Source: Eopsaltria australis (taxonomy: Eukaryota; Chordata; Aves; Passeriformes; Petroicidae). Taken from it: a DNA stretch of 64,000 nt. Shown here in pieces: positions 63,501 through 64,000 of this stretch. Positions within the stretch are counted from its first letter, which is position 1. The number at the start of each line of letters is the position of its first letter. The position numbers and the translations under genes are program-made. The DNA lies in assembly GCA_034509425.1 (NCBI GenBank), contig JAVTVJ010001183.1:62001-126000 (forward strand), given 5' to 3'. The notes beneath the pieces are model-generated. The model was not told where the DNA came from, made no database searches, and was given only the letters and a program-made list of their open reading frames with translations.

Positions 63501-64000
63501 CTTCTTTTGAAAATCGCTCCCTTTCAATAGCTGATTCACGTTCTATCCGCTCAATTTCAGCCAATGCATCCAATTCTACTTCATCATATGACGTTATAGC
63601 TCCTTGTTGCGAAACCTGTTGCTGTGTCTGTACCACAGGAGTCTGAGGTTGTTTTGCAGCAACTGAAGTGTTCTGTTGTAAAACAGGCACTTGTTGTGCC
63701 TGAAGGAAAGCTGTCTGTTCATGCTGCAGCAAACACTGAGCAGTGTTTAATGGGCGGTTAACATCCTGTGGAGTAACGGGTGTTTTAGAAGTCTGTCCTG
63801 GGTACTGCACCTTAAAAGGAATATCACCCTCTGACACACTGCTGTTTTCCAAACCAGAAAGCATATCATCCTGCTGGTCCATATCCGAAGATCTTACACG
63901 AGACAGTCTTAATGTAAGTTTAGTAGAGTCCTTGGAAGGAGAGCTAATGATATCATACATTGCAGCTTTTTCAGTCTGGTCTTTTTCATCCTTGCCTAAC
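453..64000 (-). CDS. NIPBL: NIPBL cohesin-loader gene, exons 9 (part) to 30, partial at both ends
   Basis: Split gene for NIPBL, which with MAU2 loads the cohesin ring onto chromatin in the nucleus and stimulates loop extrusion; loss of one copy causes Cornelia de Lange syndrome in humans (established knowledge). Twenty-two exons are placed on the minus strand: 63489-64000, 46719-48221, 31965-32147, 29439-29636, 29220-29291, 29046-29135, 26412-26515, 24812-24898, 23418-23649, 22984-23135, 22555-22635, 21384-21484, 11020-11158, 10743-10825, 9583-9715, 7613-7756, 4089-4178, 3663-3877, 3464-3566, 2601-2699, 2350-2496 and 453-587. They total 4603 bases and phases agree at every junction with no internal stop. 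The protein runs from a charged disordered region to the helical body and first HEAT repeats. Exon numbers follow human NIPBL as I recall it; lengths of exons 11-30 match that recollection. Amino-acid differences from human are concentrated in exons 10 and 12. The start and stop codons lie outside the window. Confidence 0.97.
588..1571. other. NIPBL intron 29, gene-proximal part
   Basis: AT-rich intronic sequence without a recognised element; short open frames here are not protein-like. Confidence 0.75.
1577..2162 (+). mobile_element. Solo LTR of an avian ERVL-like family
   Basis: A 586-base block flanked by a perfect five-base duplication ATGTA (1572-1576 and 2163-2167). It carries LTR landmarks in plus orientation: a TATA box in AGTATATAAAGTGAGG near 1839, a TTAAAC polyadenylation-type region near 2030 and a 3' end CCACGACA. 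It ends CA, but the first dinucleotide is TA rather than TG, which suggests a point change after insertion. GC-rich relative to the intron. Its overall sequence resembles an ERVL LTR family common in passerines (recalled). No internal retroviral sequence adjoins it, hence solo. It lies antisense to NIPBL. Confidence 0.88.
2163..2349. other. Remainder of NIPBL intron 29
   Basis: AT-rich intron sequence between the solo LTR and exon 29; nothing else recognised. Confidence 0.7.
2350..2496 (-). CDS. NIPBL: NIPBL exon 29 (HEAT repeats)
   Basis: 147 bases, 49 codons, acceptor CTTTTTAG|CTGGA and donor ATTG|GTACGGTG. Encodes [20 protein letters not shown] then [20 protein letters not shown] and [13 protein letters not shown]-repeat helices of the loader. 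The GTACGG donor is weaker than most others in this gene. Confidence 0.96.
2601..2699 (-). CDS. NIPBL: NIPBL exon 28 (first HEAT repeat)
   Basis: 99 bases, 33 codons, acceptor CTTATTAG|ATTCT and donor CAGG|GTAAAAAA. Encodes [20 protein letters not shown] and [13 protein letters not shown]. This is the first canonical HEAT repeat of NIPBL, with the usual Asp/Arg-containing turn between two helices. Confidence 0.96.
2700..3463. other. NIPBL intron 27
   Basis: 764 bases of intron; a short AACCAAACCAAACC run lies near 2950. No element recognised. Confidence 0.75.
3464..3566 (-). CDS. NIPBL: NIPBL exon 27
   Basis: 103 bases, phase 2 to phase 0, acceptor TTGTTGCAG|GATGA and donor ACAG|GTAAACTG. 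Encodes [20 protein letters not shown] and [14 protein letters not shown], the helix pair just before the first annotated HEAT repeat. Confidence 0.96.
3663..3877 (-). CDS. NIPBL: NIPBL exon 26
   Basis: 215 bases, phase 0 to phase 2, acceptor TTTCTCCAG|TTTTC and donor TAAA|GTATGTTT. Encodes [20 protein letters not shown], an acidic loop ([14 protein letters not shown]) and the conserved [14 protein letters not shown]. The last lysine codon is completed by the first base of exon 27. Confidence 0.96.
4089..4178 (-). CDS. NIPBL: NIPBL exon 25
   Basis: 90 bases, 30 codons, acceptor TTCCGATAG|GTTTC and donor AGTG|GTAAATTT. Encodes [20 protein letters not shown] and [10 protein letters not shown]; the loop residue Ala replaces a Pro I recall in human. 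Confidence 0.96.
4179..7612. other. NIPBL intron 24
   Basis: 3.4 kb of AT-rich intron. Contains a nine-base C run near 7170 and short CA/TA runs near 7295-7318. No retroelement or exon recognised. Confidence 0.75.
7613..7756 (-). CDS. NIPBL: NIPBL exon 24
   Basis: 144 bases, 48 codons, phase 0 to 0, acceptor TTTTCTTAG|GTTCA and donor ACAG|GTGTGTGA. Encodes [20 protein letters not shown], then [16 protein letters not shown] and RILKQ. Two residues (Ile in LGIVAA and Ala in GSIARIL) differ from the human protein as recalled. Confidence 0.96.
7757..8282. other. NIPBL intron 23, right of exon 24
   Basis: AT-rich intron with nothing recognised before the CR1 elements begin. Confidence 0.7.
8300..8762 (+). 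mobile_element. CR1 retroposon 3' fragment
   Basis: 5'-truncated CR1 in plus orientation. Typical 3' region: a GAAATTGTTCCCTGTGAGGG-type motif, GTTGCCCAGAGAAGCTGTGG, then CCTTCCAACCCAAACCATTC and the diagnostic terminal octamer repeat TCTATGATTCTATGA. No open reverse-transcriptase remains. The 5' edge is approximate. Confidence 0.92.
8806..9272 (+). mobile_element. CR1 retroposon 3' fragment, second subfamily
   Basis: Starts within the end of ORF2/3'UTR (GGCACTTGGCCTGTTCAGCC), passes through GGTTTAAGTTGGATATCAGG and ends CATATTCTATGGTTCTATGA. It differs from the adjacent CR1 and shares its subfamily features with the copies near 24182, 51035 and 60430. Two CR1 tails in the same orientation lie about 45 bases apart. 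Confidence 0.92.
9583..9715 (-). CDS. NIPBL: NIPBL exon 23
   Basis: 133 bases, phase 2 to phase 0, acceptor TTTAAACAG|ATGTG and donor ACTG|GTAAGGGA. Encodes [20 protein letters not shown] and the helix pair ending [11 protein letters not shown]. Confidence 0.96.
9716..10742. other. NIPBL intron 22
   Basis: 1.0 kb of intron; nothing recognised. Confidence 0.75.
10743..10825 (-). CDS. NIPBL: NIPBL exon 22
   Basis: 83 bases, phase 0 to phase 2, acceptor ATTTTTAG|GTGGA and donor AGAA|GTAAGTAC. Encodes [20 protein letters not shown] and FLSIFLK, with conservative changes from the human sequence I recall. Confidence 0.96.
11020..11158 (-). CDS. NIPBL: NIPBL exon 21
   Basis: 139 bases, phase 2 to phase 0, acceptor TATTAACAG|ATTAA and donor AAAA|GTAAGTTT. 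Encodes [20 protein letters not shown] then a helix and the acidic loop ending [10 protein letters not shown]. It follows a 10.2 kb intron filled with ERV sequence but remains fully open with good splice sites. Confidence 0.96.
11159..12700. other. NIPBL intron 20, left part
   Basis: 1.5 kb of AT-rich intron next to exon 21 with no recognised element; retroviral material starts after about 12.7 kb. Confidence 0.7.
12728..13226 (+). mobile_element. Truncated ERV 3' end: internal remnant, polypurine tract and LTR
   Basis: An open frame at 12728-12931 stops shortly before an A/G-only polypurine tract ending AAAAGGGGGG at 12970. The following 12971-13226 looks like an LTR: TATA-like ATAAAAAGGAGGC near 13079, the segment GAGAGACCCCATGGGAAATG, an AATAAG signal near 13152 and a CTGACA end. 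The first bases are TATATA rather than TG. The internal part is too short and decayed to name a gene. Its 3' end lies only 25 bases from the start of the next LTR. I recall similar LTRs in songbird ERVL families but did not search. Confidence 0.6.
13252..13692 (+). mobile_element. Older solo LTR, left part (split by provirus)
   Basis: Begins TGTTGGGGTTTAGG directly after TTTTG (13247-13251). It is interrupted at 13692 by the younger provirus, whose duplicated target CCTAG occupies 13688-13692. GC-rich compared with the intron. It continues at 20438. Confidence 0.75.
13693..14807 (+). repeat. 5' LTR of the provirus (contains a nested LTR)
   Basis: Starts TGTAATGG and ends TTTTTAACA. The inner 13771-14384 is foreign, since the 3' LTR and the solo copy at 59534 read straight across this point. 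Without it the LTR is about 501 bases. Carries CTAATAAATG (AATAAA signal) near 14752. Confidence 0.9.
13771..14384 (+). mobile_element. Solo LTR nested inside the 5' LTR
   Basis: 614 bases starting TGTGATAAATAC and ending TTTTTCACA, inserted between AGTA (13767-13770) and GGTA (14385-14388), a four-base duplication with one mismatch. It has a TATA box (AAGTATATAAAGAGAG near 14226) and an ATTAAA signal near 14338. The undisturbed versions of the host LTR at 19928 and 59534 prove it is an insertion. Confidence 0.85.
14810..14827 (+). promoter_or_regulatory. Retroviral primer-binding site
   Basis: TGGTGACCCCAACATTAT begins two bases after the 5' LTR, the position and TGG start expected for annealing of a tRNA 3' end. 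The tRNA identity is not assigned. Confidence 0.65.
14828..16000 (+). other. Provirus leader region
   Basis: Non-coding leader downstream of the primer-binding site, with a possible splice donor in GATGGTAAGACAC near 15090. It holds the 86-base tandem repeats (15426-15715). No gag-like frame was recognised. Confidence 0.6.
15426..15715 (+). repeat. 86-base tandem repeats in the provirus leader
   Basis: GGGACTCTCAGGAGTTAA recurs at 15426, 15512 and 15598, exactly 86 bases apart. Each unit also contains a related half-unit (AGGAATTCTTAGGAGTTGA), so the array is a dimer of about 43 bases. After the third start the copies shorten and decay up to about 15715. Confidence 0.85.
16001..17556 (+). 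mobile_element. LTR-like block within the provirus
   Basis: Starts TGTTGTCCTGGAGG and ends CCTCATCTCACA. It contains a TATA box (ATCATATATAAGCAGAG near 16157), a very GC-rich stretch at 16195-16560, and a 3' region with TTAATAAACTTTCTTTG (AATAAA near 17490) that resembles the end of a passerine ERVK-type LTR (recalled). No target duplication was found and it is long for one LTR, so it may be a recombinant or two pieces. It occupies the place where gag would be expected. ORFs such as 16195-16545 and 16749-17131 (opposite strand) are incidental. Confidence 0.55.
17557..18180 (+). pseudogene. ERV protease (pro) remnant
   Basis: After an unassigned stretch, the conceptual protein resembles retroviral protease from about 17848 ([13 protein letters not shown]). 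The active-site region reads LVDTEAD at 17891-17911: the aspartate is kept but the usual glycine of D-T/S-G is replaced by Glu, and a stop follows at 17912-17914. Further stops follow in every frame up to 18180. Non-functional; also no zinc-knuckle nucleocapsid was seen upstream. Confidence 0.7.
18181..18985 (+). pseudogene. ERV reverse transcriptase/RNase H (pol) remnant
   Basis: 18234-18533 is open and matches the RT connection region ([26 protein letters not shown]), typical of gamma-like ERVs. From about 18547 the RNase H start follows ([17 protein letters not shown] with a catalytic-type Asp), with a frame change near 18616 into [19 protein letters not shown] further piece, [17 protein letters not shown], is at about 18914-18970. 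The RT fingers/palm with the YxDD box and all of integrase are missing, so this is a deleted, frameshifted pol. Confidence 0.82.
19168..19870 (+). pseudogene. ERV envelope (env) remnant
   Basis: An ATG at 19168 opens a short frame with a signal-peptide-like hydrophobic start ([18 protein letters not shown]) that stops near 19318. Many stops follow. A second hydrophobic stretch (about 19630-19690, reading [16 protein letters not shown]) has the look of the membrane anchor near the end of a transmembrane subunit. Cleavage site and fusion region are not recognisable. Assigned by position between pol and the polypurine tract; decayed. Confidence 0.55.
19905..19926 (+). promoter_or_regulatory. Polypurine tract
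   Basis: A 22-base A/G run (with one T) containing AAAAGGGGGGAA lies one base before the 3' LTR, where plus-strand DNA synthesis is primed in retroviruses. Confidence 0.85.
19928..20432 (+). repeat. 3' LTR of the provirus
   Basis: 505 bases from TGTAATGG to TTTTTAAC; the terminal A present in the 5' LTR and solo copy is not seen before the CCTAG duplication. It lacks the nested LTR and has a 12-base segment (near 20200-20213) missing from the 5' LTR. AATAAA in CTAATAAATG near 20379. Confidence 0.9.
20438..21154 (+). mobile_element. Older solo LTR, right part
   Basis: Continues the LTR cut by the provirus. It contains the passerine-type 3' segment CATATCTTTGCCTGAAAGCC and ends CCAAGACA, followed by TTTTG (21155-21159), a perfect five-base match to the flank at 13247. 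Together the two parts make an LTR of about 1.16 kb with no internal genes of its own. The ORFs seen here (for example 20475-21005) are incidental. Confidence 0.75.
21384..21484 (-). CDS. NIPBL: NIPBL exon 20
   Basis: 101 bases, phase 0 to phase 2, acceptor TAAAATAG|GTGTT and donor TCAG|GTAAATTC. Encodes [20 protein letters not shown] and [13 protein letters not shown], with the arginine codon split across the next intron. That intron is the one carrying the stacked retroviral insertions. Confidence 0.96.
21485..22554. other. NIPBL intron 19
   Basis: 1.07 kb of AT-rich intron including a (TATAT)-rich stretch near 22140-22170; no element recognised. Confidence 0.75.
22555..22635 (-). CDS. NIPBL: NIPBL exon 19
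   Basis: 81 bases, 27 codons, phase 0 to 0, acceptor TGTTGATAG|ATATC and donor TGCA|GTAAGTAA. Encodes [20 protein letters not shown] and AIKLVTA, helical-repeat sequence of the loader body. Confidence 0.96.
22636..22983. other. NIPBL intron 18
   Basis: 348 bases of intron; nothing recognised. Confidence 0.75.
22984..23135 (-). CDS. NIPBL: NIPBL exon 18
   Basis: 152 bases, phase 1 to phase 0, acceptor TTTTCTAG|GCGGT and donor TCAA|GTAAGTTT. Encodes [20 protein letters not shown] and the hydrophobic helices [20 protein letters not shown]. Cysteine and basic residues of the KRAKC segment are retained. Confidence 0.96.
23418..23649 (-). CDS. NIPBL: NIPBL exon 17
   Basis: 232 bases, phase 0 to phase 1, acceptor TGTTACAG|AACAA and donor GGTG|GTGAGCAT. 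Encodes [20 protein letters not shown] through the conserved [18 protein letters not shown]. The alternative donor four bases upstream would break the frame into exon 18, so the end at 23418 is preferred. Confidence 0.96.
23650..24811. other. NIPBL intron 16
   Basis: AT-rich intron whose only recognised content is the short CR1 tail at 24182-24238. Confidence 0.75.
24182..24238 (+). mobile_element. CR1 3'-end fragment
   Basis: Only the last 57 bases of a CR1: GACTCAGTGATCCTTGGGGG, CCTTCCAACTCAGCATATTC and the terminal repeat TGTGATTCTGTGATT. The shortest CR1 in the window. Confidence 0.85.
24812..24898 (-). CDS. NIPBL: NIPBL exon 16
   Basis: 87 bases, phase 0 to phase 0, acceptor TGTTTTAG|CTCTC and donor CCAT|GTGAGTTT. 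Encodes [20 protein letters not shown] and SKLSTLLNH, an amphipathic helical stretch at the start of the hook-shaped helical body. Confidence 0.96.
24899..26411. other. NIPBL intron 15
   Basis: 1.5 kb of intron with no recognised repeat; ORFs here (for example 26259-26486, which runs into exon 15 on the opposite strand) are incidental. Confidence 0.75.
26412..26515 (-). CDS. NIPBL: NIPBL exon 15
   Basis: 104 bases, phase 1 to phase 0, acceptor ATTTTAAG|GTGAT and donor CAAG|GTACATCT. Encodes [20 protein letters not shown] and the helix ending KAMGIMDK, apparently unchanged from mammalian NIPBL as recalled. Confidence 0.96.
26516..26998. other. NIPBL intron 14, right of exon 15
   Basis: AT-rich intron, nothing recognised before the LTR cluster. 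Confidence 0.7.
26999..27540 (+). mobile_element. Degraded ERV LTR (first of a pair)
   Basis: Starts TGTTGGGCCAAAGG, contains a long C/T simple repeat, then GTGGACTCAATAAACGTCTC (AATAAA at 27434-27439) and a GC-rich, CpG-containing end (CTCCGGAACGCG). That layout fits promoter, polyadenylation signal and U5 of an LTR. The 3' boundary is approximate and no duplication was found. The next 130 bases resemble leader sequence. Confidence 0.65.
27200..27255 (+). repeat. (CCCCT)n simple repeat
   Basis: About ten units of CCCCT with two irregular units, lying inside the LTR. On the NIPBL-sense strand this is a run of GGGGA units. Confidence 0.95.
27675..28707 (+). mobile_element. ERVK-type LTR (second of the pair)
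   Basis: About 1.03 kb beginning near TGTAAGAAGCTGCTGGAAGC. It contains GTTATTGTGCAGATGTAATT, then many imperfect GGACCCACACTGGAGCAGG-like segments, an ACCAATAAATTCAATTG polyadenylation region near 28528, and a 3' segment GTGGGTGCCTGGCATTCAGC. I recall this as a common passerine ERVK LTR. The 3' end appears truncated after CAGCCA. The long ORFs on both strands (for example 27783-28244 minus) are by-products of the repeats. Confidence 0.75.
28025..28095 (+). repeat. 30-base tandem duplication in LTR
   Basis: GGGATGCCTGTGAGGAGGCT followed by GTGACCCTGT is repeated about 2.3 times with one early difference. It lies within the ERVK-type LTR. Confidence 0.85.
28708..29045. other. NIPBL intron 14, left part
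   Basis: 338 bases between the LTR and exon 14; nothing recognised. Confidence 0.7.
29046..29135 (-). CDS. NIPBL: NIPBL exon 14
   Basis: 90 bases, phase 1 to phase 1, acceptor TTCACCAG|AAATG and donor TTTG|GTAATATG. Encodes [20 protein letters not shown] and [11 protein letters not shown], near-identical to vertebrate NIPBL. Reading beyond the donor hits unrelated sequence, which fixes the end. Confidence 0.96.
29220..29291 (-). CDS. NIPBL: NIPBL exon 13
   Basis: 72 bases, phase 1 to phase 1, acceptor TTAATTAG|TAGCT and donor GAAG|GTAATTTT. Encodes the lysine-rich helix [19 protein letters not shown] followed by KLTPE. Flanked by short introns of 84 and 147 bases. Confidence 0.96.
29439..29636 (-). 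CDS. NIPBL: NIPBL exon 12
   Basis: 198 bases, phase 1 to phase 1, acceptor TTTCTAG|CTTCT and donor GAGG|GTAACTGA. Encodes an Arg/Ser/Gly-rich segment starting [13 protein letters not shown] and including [10 protein letters not shown] and GRYRNRSP. Several positions differ from the human protein I recall (for instance Pro to Leu and His to Tyr changes), more than in neighbouring exons, yet the frame is intact. Confidence 0.95.
29637..31964. other. NIPBL intron 11
   Basis: 2.3 kb of AT-rich intron without a recognised repeat or exon. Confidence 0.75.
31965..32147 (-). CDS. NIPBL: NIPBL exon 11
   Basis: 183 bases, phase 1 to phase 1, acceptor CTAATAG|GTAGC and donor GAAT|GTAAGTAG. Encodes [20 protein letters not shown] and the basic [14 protein letters not shown] segment (nuclear-localisation-like), then an acidic [13 protein letters not shown] run. 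Strongly conserved with vertebrate NIPBL as recalled. Confidence 0.96.
32148..36369. other. NIPBL intron 10, left section
   Basis: 4.2 kb of AT-rich intron. Contains an (AC)n microsatellite (33089-33109). Open frames at 33793-34071 and 35033-35344 show no family resemblance or clear splice context. Confidence 0.7.
33089..33109 (+). repeat. (AC)n microsatellite
   Basis: About ten uninterrupted AC units. Confidence 0.95.
36370..36747 (+). mobile_element. LTR-like element
   Basis: About 380 bases with short inverted ends (TGTGATGC at the left; GCATCACCA at the right). It is compositionally distinct from the intron, with GACTGGGGGGACGGGGCTTT, an ATTAAA signal in CCTATTAAAATACC near 36664 and a downstream AACCGTGTCTGAGCC. 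The possible four-base duplication CATA on both sides (36364 and 36746) would shift the ends by two bases. Family not identified. Confidence 0.6.
36748..42309. other. NIPBL intron 10, middle section
   Basis: 5.6 kb of AT-rich intron. A TA/TATATG-rich stretch lies at about 40630-40670. No exon, RNA gene or retroelement recognised; ORFs such as 37370-37639 and 40991-41308 lack support. Confidence 0.7.
42315..43446 (+). mobile_element. CR1 LINE with partial reverse transcriptase
   Basis: 1.1 kb CR1 in plus orientation, truncated at the 5' end within ORF2. The conceptual protein shows CR1 reverse-transcriptase features: VYLDLSKA at the start, [20 protein letters not shown] with the catalytic-type Asp pair encoded at about 42541-42549, then [10 protein letters not shown] frameshift near 42650 moves the reading to 42687-43223, with [12 protein letters not shown] and [17 protein letters not shown]. 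The 3' UTR ends GATCTTATGAACTG, a decayed version of the CR1 terminus. It has stops and frameshifts, so no active enzyme. Confidence 0.93.
43447..46718. other. NIPBL intron 10, section next to exon 10
   Basis: 3.3 kb of AT-rich intron with no recognised element. Confidence 0.75.
46719..48221 (-). CDS. NIPBL: NIPBL exon 10 (large charged exon, HP1-binding motif)
   Basis: 1503 bases, phase 1 to phase 1, acceptor TTTGTAG|AT and donor AAAG|GTAAGTTG. It begins with a Lys/Arg cluster (PLKKRKQ, nuclear-localisation-like), then an imperfect ten-residue repeat rich in Lys-Gln-Asn-Glu (47653-47877), then Arg/Asp/Ser/Pro-rich tracts such as RPETPKQ. Near the end is PVVVL at 46828-46842, the PxVxL type of motif reported in human NIPBL to bind the HP1 chromoshadow domain. 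The exon is somewhat shorter than the human one as I recall it (about 1.6 kb), because the repeat region differs. Compared from memory with human there are many changes, for example Pro to Phe at codon 47206-47208, while the last third is well conserved. Confidence 0.96.
46828..46842 (-). other. NIPBL: PxVxL HP1-binding motif in NIPBL
   Basis: Codons CCT GTA GTT GTC CTT encode PVVVL within the context [17 protein letters not shown]. The family motif PxVxL binds HP1 chromoshadow domains, and human NIPBL has it at the equivalent site (established knowledge). All key positions (Pro, central Val, Leu) are intact here. Confidence 0.85.
47653..47877 (-). repeat. NIPBL: Imperfect ten-residue coding repeat in exon 10
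   Basis: About seven imperfect copies of a 30-base unit encode variants of [10 protein letters not shown] (for example [40 protein letters not shown]). One unit near the middle is interrupted by Arg/Glu/Ser/Lys-rich codons. The corresponding part of human NIPBL is also repetitive but differs in copy number and sequence (recalled), so this is a fast-evolving disordered segment. Confidence 0.85.
48222..50568. other. NIPBL intron 9, left section
   Basis: 2.3 kb of AT-rich intron upstream of exon 10; nothing recognised. Confidence 0.7.
50569..50842 (-). other. Unrecognised exon-like open segment in intron 9
   Basis: 274 bases, same strand as NIPBL, preceded by a strong acceptor (CCCTTTCTTCTCAG|ATATC) and followed by a donor (GAAAG|GTGAGTTTTT). 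One frame stays open for 91 codons and looks like real protein: [20 protein letters not shown], then [20 protein letters not shown] and [16 protein letters not shown], with mixed charge and amphipathic helices. Its phases (0 in, 1 out) do not fit between NIPBL exons 9 and 10: entered in NIPBL phase it stops after seven codons. I do not recognise the family. It could be an exon of a nested or transposed gene, a captured exon of a duplicated gene, or a chance frame. Confidence 0.4.
51035..51926 (+). mobile_element. CR1 retroposon 3' fragment
   Basis: About 0.9 kb of CR1 from the ORF2 C-terminal region (AGTTCACAGACAATACAAAA, AGTTCAACAAGGGCAAGTGC) through GGTTGGATATCAGGAAAAGG to CTCAGGATATTCTATGA. 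It shares subfamily features with the copies at 8806 and 60430. Frames are broken. Confidence 0.92.
51927..54318. other. NIPBL intron 9, section after CR1
   Basis: 2.4 kb of AT-rich intron with a T run near 52420. No exon or repeat family recognised. Confidence 0.7.
54319..54998 (+). mobile_element. Solo LTR of a passerine ERVL-like family
   Basis: About 680 bases in plus orientation. It contains the block CATCCCATTGTGAAATGCTC, a TATA-like CTGGATATAATCTGAGCC near 54675, ACCACAGCAGCCTTACCTAC, an ATTAAA signal near 54943 and a 3' end TTTCAAACTAACACA. I recall this as a common songbird LTR. The 5' edge is approximate and no duplication was found; no internal genes follow. Confidence 0.72.
54999..57218. 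other. NIPBL intron 9, section between LTR and candidate exon
   Basis: 2.2 kb of AT-rich intron; nothing recognised. The frame at 55088-55285 (minus) has a hydrophobic C-terminal half but no splice or family support. Confidence 0.65.
57219..57300 (-). other. Candidate cryptic or poison cassette exon in NIPBL intron 9
   Basis: 82 bases on the NIPBL strand between a strong polypyrimidine acceptor (GGGCCCTTCTTTTTTTAG|TCC) and a near-consensus donor (TTTATAG|GTAAGTAAAC). It is less AT-rich than its surroundings. Entered in the phase left by exon 9 it reads 15 codons to a TGA and is not a multiple of three, so inclusion would truncate NIPBL and probably trigger decay. Expression is unknown; this is a prediction from splice signals only. 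Confidence 0.35.
57301..58159. other. NIPBL intron 9, short section
   Basis: AT-rich intron; nothing recognised. Confidence 0.7.
58160..58790. mobile_element. GC-rich remnant, probably ERV-derived
   Basis: About 630 bases clearly richer in GC and CpG than the flanks, with sharp compositional edges. Short open frames on both strands do not resemble a known protein and no LTR ends, duplications or polyadenylation pattern could be fixed. Origin from an ERV internal or LTR region is inferred from composition only. Confidence 0.35.
58791..59533. other. NIPBL intron 9, section before solo LTR
   Basis: AT-rich intron; nothing recognised. Confidence 0.7.
59534..60033 (+). mobile_element. Solo LTR of the same family as the intron 20 provirus
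   Basis: 500 bases from TGTAATGG to TTTTTAACA, aligning along its whole length with the LTRs at 13693 and 19928 and, like the latter, lacking the nested insertion. Flanks read AATG (left) and AACG (right), a possible four-base duplication with one difference. AATAAA in CTAATAAATG near 59980. No internal sequence adjoins it, so it probably arose by LTR-LTR recombination. Confidence 0.92.
60034..60429. other. NIPBL intron 9, section between solo LTR and CR1
   Basis: About 400 bases of AT-rich intron; nothing recognised. Confidence 0.7.
60430..60842 (+). mobile_element. CR1 retroposon 3' fragment
   Basis: 5'-truncated CR1 in plus orientation: CACTTGGCTTGTTCAGCCTG, GGTTTAGGTTGGATATCAGG, and the 3' end ATATTCTATGGTTCTATGGT, with one extra terminal repeat unit. 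Same subfamily as 8806-9272. Confidence 0.92.
60843..62655. other. NIPBL intron 9, section after CR1
   Basis: 1.8 kb of AT-rich intron with short CA runs near 62230; nothing recognised. Confidence 0.7.
62656..62760 (+). repeat. A-rich polypurine stretch
   Basis: About 105 bases almost entirely A and G, beginning with a run of some seventeen A and continuing as AAAG/GAAAAAA units. On the NIPBL strand it is a long T/C tract. The ORFs through it are Lys- or Phe-rich artefacts. Confidence 0.9.
62761..63488. other. NIPBL intron 9, section next to exon 9
   Basis: AT-rich intron ending in TA- and CA-rich runs at about 63415-63478 just inside the exon 9 donor; nothing else recognised. Confidence 0.75.
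63489..64000 (-). CDS. NIPBL: NIPBL exon 9, 3' part (runs off window)
   Basis: Open to the right edge of the window, so the acceptor is not seen. It encodes about 170 residues of the N-terminal half, including the recognisable [20 protein letters not shown] stretch, a Gln-rich segment (many CAG/CAA codons around 63600-63740) and an acidic/basic coiled segment ending [12 protein letters not shown]. The exon ends in phase 1 with donor G|GTAAAAGG just below 63489. The region is predicted disordered in the family; no catalytic residues are expected. Confidence 0.96.

Noticed and set aside
1..64000. A second host gene or tRNA/rRNA gene
   Set aside because: Reading both strands gave no other recognisable coding exons with consistent phases and no cloverleaf or rRNA-like sequence by eye; a covariance-model scan was not possible.

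Overview
The window is vertebrate, almost certainly avian and probably songbird, nuclear DNA. It is AT-rich, has one split gene with GT-AG introns, and carries CR1 retroposons with the avian 3' end (ATTCTATGATTCTATGA). It also carries many endogenous-retrovirus LTRs of types I recall from passerine genomes. The species call rests on recalled repeat families, not on a search.

Only one host gene is supported: NIPBL (Nipped-B-like, the HEAT-repeat cohesin loader), read on the minus strand and cut at both window edges. Twenty-two exons are placed, from part of exon 9 (63489-64000) through exon 30 (453-587), about 4.6 kb of coding sequence or roughly 1534 codons. Every exon keeps an open frame, every junction is GT-AG, and all phases close. 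The lengths of exons 11 to 30 agree with my recollection of human NIPBL. The right part encodes the charged, disordered N-terminal half, including the large exon 10 with an HP1-type PVVVL motif. The left part encodes the helical body up to the first HEAT repeats. The N-terminus lies beyond position 64000 and the C-terminus before position 1.

The introns hold the accessory material. Intron 29 (588-2349) has a solo LTR with perfect target duplications. Intron 23 has two CR1 tails. Intron 20 (11159-21383) holds a stack of retroviral insertions. A truncated ERV end (to 13226) comes first. Next is a solo LTR with TTTTG duplications (13252-21154), split by a defective provirus (13693-20432) with CCTAG duplications. 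That provirus carries another solo LTR inside its 5' LTR and a further LTR-like block inside its leader. Intron 14 has two degraded LTRs and a (CCCCT)n tract. Intron 10 has one LTR-like element and a CR1 with reverse-transcriptase sequence. Intron 9 (48222-63488) has two CR1s, an LTR, a GC-rich remnant and a solo LTR of the same family as the intron 20 provirus. All recognisable elements lie in plus orientation, antisense to NIPBL.

Two intronic segments are not explained by the known gene model or by repeats. One is an open, exon-like stretch with splice signals at 50569-50842. The other is an 82-base candidate cassette exon at 57219-57300 that would introduce a stop. No prokaryotic-type system, CRISPR array, tRNA or second host gene was found.
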